DNA of 64,000 nucleotides, taken from NCBI GenBank assembly GCA_001643675.2, contig LSRY02000014.1, positions 1,226,001 through 1,290,000 of the forward strand. Reading direction: 5' to 3'. A program made the translations under genes and the position numbers. Shown one piece after another: positions 12,008 to 22,500 of the stretch. The notes beneath the pieces are model-generated. The model worked only from the letters and a program-made list of their open reading frames with translations, did not search any database and had not been told where the DNA came from. The stretch's first letter is position 1. Each line of letters begins with the position of its first letter. Source of the stretch: Monocercomonoides exilis (taxonomy: Eukaryota > Preaxostyla > Oxymonadida > Polymastigidae).

Positions 12008-15000
12008 TTAATTATTCTCATCAATAACATTCTTCTCATAATGCATGGTTTCAGCATCAGAAGTCACTTCTGATTCATCCCCTGGTTCCTTCAATTGTTC
12101 TTTTTCTGTTTGTTTTTCCATACAATCTGTTTGTTCCAAGGACACATGGCTCTTTCTCCGTGTCTCCTGGCTGCTGTAGCTCAACTGCTCTTCTGTCGCA
12201 CTTCCAATAAGATGATGAGCATGAATAGGAGAACAAGGGTGCTGGGGCTGTTGAATCTGCAGCTGTGGAGGAAACGCAGAAGGAGCAGAAGGCTGTGGGT
12301 GAGTGGTGGGGAATGTGTAGAGTGAGTGCATAGAGGCATATGAAGATGAACTGGAGGTTGGTGTCAGAAGGGGTGGGGTGTCAGAACGGACAGTGCTGAG
12401 GGAAGGGGAAAGAGAGACGGGAGAGTGAGGCAATTTGAGATACATTGAGGTTGAAAGAGAGGAGGAGGAAGAAGAAGAGGAAGAGGAAGAAGAAGAAGAT
12501 GATGATAAGGGAAGTGGAGGTGATGGATTTGTTGAAGAAGTGGGAAGTTTGTTGTTTGAAGTGAGAAACTGTGTCTGTAAGAGCTCGTCTCCCTGATTGA
12601 GCGTAGCACTGCTGGTATTTGTCAATGCTTCTTTTATCTCTTCAGACAAAGTGAATGAATTTGAGGGCTTGTTAGCTTCATTGGTAGAGAAAGAAGAAGA
12701 AGAAGATGATGATGATGAAGGCACAGGAAGTGTGGCAGCAAGACGCTGTTCTTCAGTCTCATTAGGATGAAGTGTGAGTGGCTGATACGACAGCTCCAGC
12801 TGTGCTTGAGAACGAGAAGCGAATGAATTGTGCTTTTTGCTTGGAGAACTTTGCGGACTTCGATCAGAAAGAAGCTCAACTTGAGAATCAGACGGAGCAA
12901 AATGGGGAGATAAAGAAGTGACAACAACAGGCGCTTTCTGTATTTTGACTTTAACATCTTCTCCTTCTCTTCCTTCTTCTTCTCGTTCAATTGAACGATT
13001 GTGAGATGCAATCACAAAAGCAGCTGAAGTCGTCTGGAGTGTATCTGAAAGCACAGCTTGCGACTTGTCATCTGAAATTGTGTCAAACGGAACAGAAAAA
13101 ATAGACTGCTGGTTTGCATTTTGTGATTGCCCATTCGATTCTTCGAGATGTGGAGTGGAAGGAGAAGATAAAGAATGCGAACGAATAGGCGAAGAAGAAG
13201 CAGAAGAAGCAGACGACTGCTCAGCTGAAAAAACAGGCGAGTCAAAATGACCTGCAATGTTTATCGCTTCATTCAGCTGAGGAGAAGGCGTCGCTGCAAA
13301 TGTGTCGTTAACATTCGCCTCGCTGTCCAATGTCGAGCTCAGCCCTTTTGAGGAAGAGGCATCAAATCCCTTATTCGAAGCAGTGGATGCAGAAGCAGAA
13401 GAAGCAGCTGGCTGTGCAAGCCTCTCAGTGATAAGCGATGTGGACTCGTCCAGCGTGCTTCTGGCTGTCTGCGCAGTTGGATTGAGCATTTGAGGAATCC
13501 CCTGGGAAGATAAAGATAAAGCTGGAGACGAAGCTGAAGCTGAAGTGGACAAAGGTAAAGACAAAGGCAAAAGCAAAGGCTGGGATAAATGAGTCACTTG
13601 TGCCTGATTCCGCTCTAATGATGCAATAGGAGATGAGTGCAAAGGAAGTGGAACTGTATTAGCAAGATCATCCAGTGTAATGATTGGTGGGGTGCTTTGA
13701 TTAGGAACATCACTGTCTTTTGCCTCATCACGTTCTGTTTGTGTAACTGCAGTCTTTTCGAGCGTGGGCGTGTGCATCAGCGCTCTTTCGTTGTCTTCTT
13801 TGTTTTTTTCTTCGTTTTCTGCGCCGCTTGCCCCGTCGCCTGAATGTGCTGCAAGCGTCTTCCCGTCTCTCAGCGCTTCAAGAGCAGGGAACAGCTCATT
13901 CATCTGCAGAATTCCATTGACATTCTTCGCTTCTTTCCTTCCATCTGACACTGAATTAGGCTCTGCCCCTTTTCTATTGCTATTACTAACACTGCTGCTG
14001 CTGCTTCCTGGCCTTAGAGGAGAACAATAAGGTGACGATCCACTGCTGCTTGTGGAAGGGCGACTGGAATGGAGTGGAGGAAGGCGCATGGACGAAGAAG
14101 GAGATGAGATTATGGATCCTCTCTTGTTCGGAGGAGTCGCTGTGGAAGAGTCCTGTGACGCCTGTTCGGAAATCTTTTCGTATTCCTTTTGAGAAGTTGA
14201 TTGAGAAGATTTATTAAATGTTGTTTGCTCACTGCCTTTACCAGTTTTTATTTGAGAATCAGAAGGAAAACCTGAAGATTCAATGTTTGCTCTTTCATTC
14301 TCTGCCTCATTCACTTTTGTATCACTATTTTCTCCAATCTTATCTGTTTCTTTATTCTTTTCCTCATTCTCTACTTTCTCCTCCTTTTTCTTCGCCTCCA
14401 TCTCTTCCATCTCCCTCTCCCTCTGCTCTCTCTCCGCTCTGTTCTTCATAATCCTCTGCAGTTTCTCTGCCCTCAGCCTCTTCTCTTCCTCCTCATACTG
14501 CGCTGTCTCCTGCGCCACTCGTGCTGACAGATAGCTCCACCGCCGGCTGATCGTGTTCAGCAGCCAGTCGATCCCTCTCTCCAGCCCTTCGTCTGACTTC
14601 TTCACACTGAAACTGTACATCGCATTGCTGTCTGGTTGTTGTTGTTGTTGTTGTTGTTGCAGTAAGTTTGAAGAAGAAGAAGAAGAAGAGGAGGAGGAGG
14701 AGAAGGAAGATTGAGATGAGGATGAGGATGATGAGGCGGACGAGGAGGAAGGGGAAAATGAAGACGAGGATGAAGAATAAGATGTAGTCAGCAACGGCGA
14801 CGGTACAATATCTGATTTTGTGCTTGTATTTGAATGGGGGTTGGATATAAATGATACAGAACACTGTGCAGAAAGCGGAGAAACGGAGCCTTCGACGACA
14901 GGCGTGGGTGATTCAACAGGAACATTCGCTGGCGTCACAGAAGAAGGAACAGCAGACGAAGGGCATTCGTCTGAAGAAGGGTGGATCTTCTGTGTTGTCT

Positions 15001-17160
15001 GGCGTATTCCCTTTCTCCTTCGGTGGCTGCTTTGTTGATGTGAAATGCCCTTCAAGTTGTCAGAAGAAAGCGACAAAGAAGAGGAAGAACGAGAATGCCC
15101 TGCCGATGTCTCTGACGACGATGAGTCGTCTGCCTCGCTTTCTGACTCCATTTCCGTCTCCACTCCATTCGAAGCACCTTTCTCAGCCAAAACCTCAAAC
15201 CCGCCTTGAACAAACGCACCCTTTGCTGAAAAGCTGAGTGCCATGTCGTTTTCGCCTGTGCCGTGTGGGACAGGGGTGTTGGCAGAGGAGAACTCGCTTG
15301 CGACATACGGAAGAGGCGAGCTGGAAAACTGCTTGGGGTCTTCTCGGCACTCGGGATATGAGTGAGTATGCGAGGGAACAACAGATAGAGAAGATTGGGA
15401 ATTGGCATGTGAAGATGATGAGGATGATGAGGATGATGAAGCAGGAACAGCAGAAGCAGCAGCTGACGGTGTGAATGCAGCAGAGTCAATGGAGAAGTGC
15501 ATCAGCGCAGACACAGGCACAGTCGACGACGAAAGCGCGCCAGACGATCCGTATTCGCTGCGTGCACCGATGTCTGGTGATGTGATGGTGTAGTCAGGGC
15601 AGAACAGATGCGGGGTTGTTGGGCACGGCACGTTCATCCCGCGCGGCTGTGGCTCCTGCAGCGGGAGGGAGAGCGAAGCAGAGCTGTGTGTTGAAGCGTT
15701 GCCTGTGGATGCAGTGAGGGCTGTTGAGGGAACAGGAGACGAGGCGTCTGTGGGGGAGACGGTGCGGGTGGACGGCTGGAAGGCGGAGTCTGGGCGATGT
15801 GAGAAGGTGACGGCCAAATGGCTGCGTGATGGGGAAGAGAATTGCTCTGCAGGCGGTTGTGATGGATGCTCTGAAGTGTGGGAAGAAGAAAGGGAGGAGA
15901 AGGAAGAAGAGGAAGAAGAAGAGGAAGAAGAAGAGGAAGAAGATGATGATGAATGAAGTGTGGTTGTTATTGATGATGATGACGACGACGACGACGAAGA
16001 AGAAGAAGAAAAAGCTTCAGAAAGAGGAGAAGCTGCTGATGAAGAGTCGTATTCCTGAAGTGACAGAGGTGTTGTGTTTGTTCGAGATGAAGCGAAATGA
16101 TTCGGAGTCACAAACAGATCCACAGAAGACACATTCCCCAGCTCAGCCTCGTTGTCTTGCCGGTTCCGAGGCATAATGGGCGTGTGGTAATCAATCTCTT
16201 CCAAGGACCTTTCGCGCACCACATTTTCTGGCGTTGCTGAAATCGTTTTGTGGGCCAGCTTCCTTGATTTCCGGCGGTGTGGCCGACGATGCACTTCGCT
16301 GTATGGGCGGACTGGAGTTTGAGGTGGCTGTTCAACCTCAGTTTTTTGTTGAGAAATAGCTGGCGTCTTTTCTCCATTTGCAATAGGTACCATCTCATCT
16401 TCAATTTCGTCTTCTTCGTCCATAAATTCTCTTGTGGCAGATTTTATTGAGCCAACATGAACGGGATCTGTAATTCCAATTGCTATCGTTGGAGCAACAT
16501 AAAAAATGTCTTTCATTTGCATTACAGTGTTTAAGTTGAGGATAGTGGAAACTTCTTCGCACGACTTGGCACCAACTATGTCTTGTTTGTTTGCACATCT
16601 GATTTTTGAATAAATAAATCAATATAAGAAAAAATAAATCATACACAAGCACAGGCTTTCCTTTTAAAAAGGGTGTTGAAAGATTTTTTGTAAAAATATC
16701 TCTCACTTCATCCATTCTTCCAATGTCTGTGCTATCAACAACAAAAATAACTCCATGAACCTGAAAATGATTTTAATTTGAAATAAATGATCATGAAAAT
16801 AAAAATATTTGAATTTTCCCCAGCACAACGAATCAAAACCTCCGCATAGTATTTGTTCCATATTCCTCGAATTGTTCTGCCTCCTCCAACATCGTAGAAT
16901 GTGATGTCTGCATTGCCTCTTTGAAGCTGAAGCCTGTTAAATCCAAATGTTGGAACTGTCTCTCGAAAAGCTATTTACCAAATGATTAATTATATATACA
17001 TGTTCAAAATTGAAAAAGAGAAATAAATAGACATACTTCCCATGAGAGACGTTAAAATCGAAGATTTCCCTGCATTATCGATTCCAAGAAGTATTATGCA
17101 TATGTTTTTCCTGTTTTTGAGCTTAACATAATTGTATAGATTTGATAACAGTCCAAACAT
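12008..17160 (-). CDS. ARL13B: ARL13B-like ciliary small GTPase with giant low-complexity insert
   Basis: Exons (coding order) 17037-17160, 16840-16970, 16645-16760, 12008-16598 encode 1,653 aa; ARL13B is about 430. P-loop GIDNAGKS (26-33), PTFGF switch I (~48-52), DVGGG (68-72) and RTIRGIWNKYYAE follow ARL13B closely, including Gly in place of the catalytic Gln of other Arf GTPases. Next come VIFVVDSTD and G4 ANKQD (~125-129). After β-strand sequence FYVAPTIAIG (~155-165), the fold breaks off into ~600 Ser-rich residues. It resumes near 785 with MYSFSVKK and LERGIDWLLNTI, then the ARL13B-type coiled coil (EKRLRAEKLQRIMKNRAERE). A long Ser-rich tail follows. I see no N-terminal Cys pair for palmitoylation. 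ARL13B acts at the ciliary membrane, including as GEF for ARL3. Confidence 0.88.
14641..14800 (-). repeat. CAA and TCT/TCC trinucleotide tracts coding poly-Gln and poly-Ser
   Basis: On the coding (minus) strand a run of Ser codons is followed by about eight consecutive Gln codons (CAA), just before the G domain of the ARL13B-like protein resumes. It is the 3' edge of the large insert and a likely site of replication slippage. Confidence 0.85.
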
Positions 17161-17784
17161 ATTTCGATTATTTACCCTTAATTAAATTATTTTCTCGCAC
17201 AAACTTCAATTTTTGAACTTTATTCATGTATTTGTTGGTGTGTATTTTATTTCGCAACGAATGGGAGAGGAGACATTGATGCGAACGCAATACAAAGCGA
17301 TTTTCAATGAATAATGTTGTTTTTCAATAAACGATTGAAAGAAATATTTGTCGGTAATATAGGTTTCTTTTTCGAAAAAAGATCATTATGTGCTATGCTT
17401 TTCATGAGGAAGTCATTGTATAAAGAATCCCAATTGGTATCGTTTAAACGTAATTCAAACCAATATCAACCAAATCTCAGCCTTATTAAATAAATATATG
17501 GATTCAATTCCAATCTGTAGGTGATAACAGAATTCAATATTTTCAATTCTACCATAGTCTAGGAATCTCTCGATTTTTGATTTGTGAATGATTGTTTAAA
17601 AAAGCTGCTTTGTGAATACTAAGCTTATGTTTTATAATTTTTTATCAACTCCAAATCAAAAAAAATCAGAATATATAAAAATAAAGTTAAGCAATGAATA
17701 CTAACACCGAATTACAATAAAACAATATCGACAACAGAAAACAAAAATATTTGTAAGTTGTAAATGCATATTCTACGAACAATT
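17161..17784. other. intergenic, nothing seen
   Basis: AT-rich region upstream of the ARL13B-like start and downstream of the dehydrogenase stop. No ORF of note; it should hold the ARL13B-like promoter. Confidence 0.5.
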
Positions 17785-18567
17785 CTATATGCATGTCCAG
17801 CCACCGTCGATTGTTAAGAGTTGCCCGGTTGTATAAGTTGATGCATCGGATGCGAAATAAATTAAAGCACCATCAAGTTCTCCATCACGTCCGGCTCTTT
17901 TCATGGGCACTCTGCTTTCAATAAATTTTTGAAATGCATCCACTTCAAGAGCATCTTTTGTCATTTCTGAGGGGAAATAAGCAGGGCCAATTGCATTTAC
18001 TGTTATGTTATATTGTGCCCATTCTGCAGCAAGAGCTCTTGTCATCAAATGAACTCCTCCTTTTGATGTAACATAAGCAGAAATATGTTCGACTTGTGCA
18101 GATATTGCAACTGAACTATGAATAGAACCAATGTTAATAATTTTTCCATATTTCTGTTCAATCATGTATTTTGATACTGCTCTAGCAACATAAAATACTC
18201 CATTCAAATTAGCATCGATCACAGCTTTCCAATCTTCAGTTTTTGTTGATTCTGCAGGAACATCTCTTGCAACTCCAGCATTATTCACAAGAATATCAAT
18301 GCGACCAAATGCATCGTGAGCCTGCTTCACTGCTGCGTCCACTTGCTCTGGAACAGTTACATCACATTGAATGGCAATTGCACGTCCACCCATTTTTTCG
18401 AGATCTTCCACCACTTTGTCCAATCTATCTTTTCTACGAGCAAAAAGTGCAACAGCTGCTCCTTGTCTGACCAACGCATGAGCAAATTGGACTCCTAGTC
18501 CGGATGATGCACCAGTTACTATTGCAAATTTGCCTTTCAGATCGAAAAGAGATTTATTCTCTGACAT
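17785..18567 (-). CDS. short-chain dehydrogenase/reductase, intronless
   Basis: A single 260-aa open frame from ATG to TAG, the usual length for a classical SDR. Cofactor motif TGASSGLG (18-25), NNAG (95-98), structural N120, catalytic S148 and YVTSK (Y165, K169) are all intact. ARRKDR after β2 suggests NADP(H) preference. The C-terminal part (PAYFPSEMTKDAL; TGQLLTIDGGWT) resembles bacterial 3-oxoacyl-ACP reductase or gluconate-5-dehydrogenase-like SDRs. It has no introns and no low-complexity tracts, unlike most neighbours, which fits a bacterial origin by lateral transfer; that is inference. The substrate cannot be told from sequence. The protein appears cytosolic, with no targeting signal. 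Confidence 0.92.
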   Translation of the reverse strand: MSENKSLFDLKGKFAIVTGASSGLGVQFAHALVRQGAAVALFARRKDRLDKVVEDLEKMGGRAIAIQCDVTVPEQVDAAVKQAHDAFGRIDILVNNAGVARDVPAESTKTEDWKAVIDANLNGVFYVARAVSKYMIEQKYGKIINIGSIHSSVAISAQVEHISAYVTSKGGVHLMTRALAAEWAQYNITVNAIGPAYFPSEMTKDALEVDAFQKFIESRVPMKRAGRDGELDGALIYFASDASTYTTGQLLTIDGGWTCI

Positions 18568-19576
18568 GATAACTTATGATCTAATATTGTAATTTATTTT
18601 TTCTTCAAAAAAGATTATGTTTTTATTTATTTTTTCAAGTTCTGCATTAAAAACAAGTGTTGTGTAAATGTAATCATTATAAAAAGTAAATTCATTTTAC
18701 TGGTAATGTTAGAGGAAAATGAAAATAAAAATGATTATTTTTCAAAAGTAGATTTTTCAAACTCAATCTCTAGGAAAAAAAAAAAAAAATAAAACAAAAT
18801 AAATAAATGAATAAATGAATAAAAAAAATAAATACTCAATTCCAAAAGTGTATGATTTCAATTATTTTTTCACAATCAAAAATTCGTTGAAACAGGATCA
18901 AATTCGAAGATCCTGATTTGAAAGAAACACTGTTAAAAGAAAAAAATACACGTTTCATTTATTTCAGAAAGCGACAATACGTTGAATAATCAAATATTTT
19001 TTTTCCATATTTCTAAATACATATTGAAAAGTCAACATTTTCCAAAAAGAGTTTCTTTTTTTTCATTTTTTTATCCAAATACCACATTCAACTATTCATT
19101 TCAGTTTGATTCTTTTCTGAGTTATTCAATAATCTTTCAGTAAAAATATCTATTTTAAACGAAATTCAAGATGAAAAAAGTTTGATTTAACATTTGAAAT
19201 GATGAAAGAATAAGGAGAAATATCGTTCCTCCAATAACCGCATTTTTCACTTTGAGTAACAAATGTACTTAACATTACAAATAAAAAGAGTCTTTTTTTT
19301 TTAAAATGCAAAAAATTTTCTATTTTACATACTTTAATGCATTTGAGATGAGATTCAAATGCACATCATTTGAAAATGTTCAAATGCAAAATAAAACAAA
19401 ATTAAAATTAAATTAGTAATAATCGATTAAATCCTCAATTATTTATTAGAATAAATCGAGATAAACACAAGATAAGAGGGTGAAAAAATTCAATTTTAAA
19501 TATGTGATTTTCCTTTTTCAACAGTTTTCATAGCTCGTAAGAACATTTCATTCATACTCAAATGAAACATTTTTAT
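18568..19576. other. 1-kb AT-rich intergenic region, no gene seen
   Basis: Contains short A runs (18778-18789) and AATAAATG-like simple repeats (near 18800). No ORF or RNA gene is supported. Confidence 0.55.
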
Positions 19577-22500
19577 TTACTTTTTATTTTTGCCACGTTT
19601 TGGCTTCGCCATTCTTTTTGCTTTTGGTTTTGGCTCTGCCGAAGCTGACATTTCAGAAGCATTTGAATCACTTTCTTTATCTTCCTTTTTCTCATCGTTT
19701 TTGCTTTGCTGGCTTCGAAGACTGGTTCGTCGAGTGTTTCCTTCAGCATCTGCATCCTCTGATTTATCTTCCAATTTTTGTTTGCTTGCATTTCCCTCAT
19801 CTTCACTGCTTTCACCATCGTCATCGTCTTTGATAGAAGGCTGGCGTTGCTGGCCTTTTTGCTTTTTCTGCTGACCACTTGCAGTCCGCTTACCTTTCTC
19901 GCTTTGTTGCTCCCCCTTTTTCGCACTTGATTTTCTTTCTTCTTTTTTCTCCTCCTCTTCTCCTTGCTCTTTTTCTTGCTCAGCTGAATTTGTCGATTCA
20001 AGGGAATCATCACTTTTCTCCACAGCCATCTTTTTTTTGTTTGTTCGTTCATGCTTCAGATTCCTTTGCTGAGGCTTTTGAGATTCTCCATTCTCATCTT
20101 TCCTATCCTTTTGATCTGGTGCTTCGGATACATTGTCTTTGGATGAACTGTCTAAGTTTTCTGCATCAGCATCATCATTTCCATTTTTTCCTTCAGTTTT
20201 GTTCTCCTCTTCATTTGCCTCGCCTTTGTTGTCATCCTGATAGAATAATATGGGCGTCAAATAACGCGAAGGCGGGGAAGAAGCGCCCGCTTCATTGTGA
20301 AAGCTTTCGTCTCTGTCTTTTTGTTCCAACGAAGCCATCTCTGATTCAGCTGCATGCTCAAGTGATGACCCAGACAGAGGTGATATGCTCCATCCAGAAC
20401 CGCTCGTGTTTGCTGGAGATGCTGCAGAAGCAGAGGAAGCAGACGAAGAAGAAGATGCTGAAGCAGCCGCTGGTGAATAAGAAGAAGGTTGTCCAGCTGC
20501 TGATTGTAATGATGGCTGAATGAATGGCGCTTGAGAGAAAAGCGGTGATCTTTCATAATGCTCTGGAAACTGTGTTTGAAGTGGAGATCCCGAAGGTAAT
20601 GAAGAAGAGCCAGGCGCAGCAGAATTTGCAGAAGCAGGAGAAGTTGGATGGAAAGAACCAGCCTGAAGGCCATTTGCAAGCTGTGCAAGTTGTGCAAGCG
20701 GAGAAGAAGCGTACTGAGAAGAAGCACCAGGAGGAGGTGCTGCGGGAGACTGGGGAGATGACTGCTGTTGATGCTGCTGTTGCTGTTGCTGAACAGGAAG
20801 CATCTGATTTGGCATGTGCATCATTGGAGGATAAGGCTGCTGAGGATAAGGTTGCTGTAACGGTTGTTGTTGTTGTTGCTGCTGCATTTGAGGCGGAAGA
20901 GGATGAGGATAAGCGCCATACGGTGGATGCTGGAGCTGATACGGTGGAACGCCATTGGGTGGCAGCGATCCAGGAGATGGCTGTGGATAAGGCGGCTGCA
21001 CCATTCTGCCAGCCTGTGGAGGAATCTGACGTTGTTGTTGTTGTTGCTGTGACTGTGCATGCTGCTGCTGTTGTTGAGGCGGAGGCATCTGAAGAGGATA
21101 AGTGGGAGGATAAGGAGGTCTCTGATATGGTTGATAGTATGGTGGATAGTTCGGAGGTCCCTGGAACTGATGTCCCATTGGTGGAGCCATCGGAGGTGCG
21201 GGGCCGCCAGCAGGAGGATATTGCTGATACATTGCATATTGCGGTGGCTGGTGTTGTTGTTGTTGCTGTTGTTGCTGTTGTTGTGGCTGTTGTTGAGATT
21301 GTTGAGGTTGCTGAGGCTGCTGTTGAGAGGAATACTGCATTGGCATGGCACCGTGTTGTGGAGGGTACAGTTTGTAGTACTGCTGATTTTGGTAGGATTG
21401 ATGTGCAGATTGTGGTTGGTTGCGGTACGATGCTTGCTGCTGTGATGAAGGGTATCCTTGTGATGGTGGATAAGGCGCATTGAAACCAGGAACAGAATTG
21501 GAGGAGGAGGAGGAGGAGGAAGCTGAAGAAGAAGAAGAAGACGATGATGATGATGGATAAGGAGCAGATGAACGAGAATAAGCATCACTTCTTTGAGACT
21601 GATATCTCGAGTCTAAACGTGAGCGAGAATTGGAGCGAGAGTTTCTCGATGAGGAAGAGGGGGAGCGAGAGTGCGATAGAGAACGCGAACGTGAACGCGA
21701 ACGTGACAGTGAAGCACTGGATCTTCGTGATCTTCTTGATCTTCCTGATCGAGAGCGTGAGCGGGAACGGGAACGAGAAGGAGAACGGGAGCCAGAGCGA
21801 GAGCCGTAGCGAGAGCCAGAATGATAGCGAGAACGAGAATGAAAGCGAGAGTCAGAGCGAGAGCGAGAACGAGAACCTGTTTGAGAACGGGAACGAGAGT
21901 GTGAATGAGAACGATAGCGAGAATTAGATCGAGACGGAGAACGCGAATTAGAACGAGACCGATTGTTATAGTGAGACTGAGAATGCGATTGAGAAGGACG
22001 ATATTTATCATTTTCATAAGCATTGCTAACCGAAGTGTTCTCTGAGGAAGTTGAAGAAGAAGAAGAAGAAGATGCTGCCATTTGCTGTTGCTGTTTCTGA
22101 GGCTGTTGAGAAGCATCACTAGAAAGTGTTCCGTCTTGTGTTATTTCAGATCCTCCATTTGCTCCTTGCAATTCGACCTTCTCTTCTTTCGAATTATCAG
22201 ACGTTCCATCTCCAACCTTTTCTTCAGCATCATCTTTCTGAACACCACTTTCATTTTCTGTGTATTCTTTCTGGTTGTTTGATGCATCTTCATTTGCTGT
22301 GGACTGATATTGCTGCTTTTCATTGGAATTAGAAGCATCTGAATGGGTGTGGGATGAATGGGAATAAGAGCGAGAATTAGAATGGGAGCCACGAGAAGGC
22401 GAGGCAGAATGTGCAGAACCCGAAGAAGAAGGCGAACGTGAGTGAGAATAAGAACGAGAACGAGAACCCGAATGTGAATGAGAAGTTCTTTCACGAGATT

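Noticed and set aside
12364-15489. Minus-strand Leu/Arg-rich ORFs and plus-strand acidic ORFs
   Set aside because: They are alternative-frame readings of the TCT/GAA tracts of the ARL13B-like gene.
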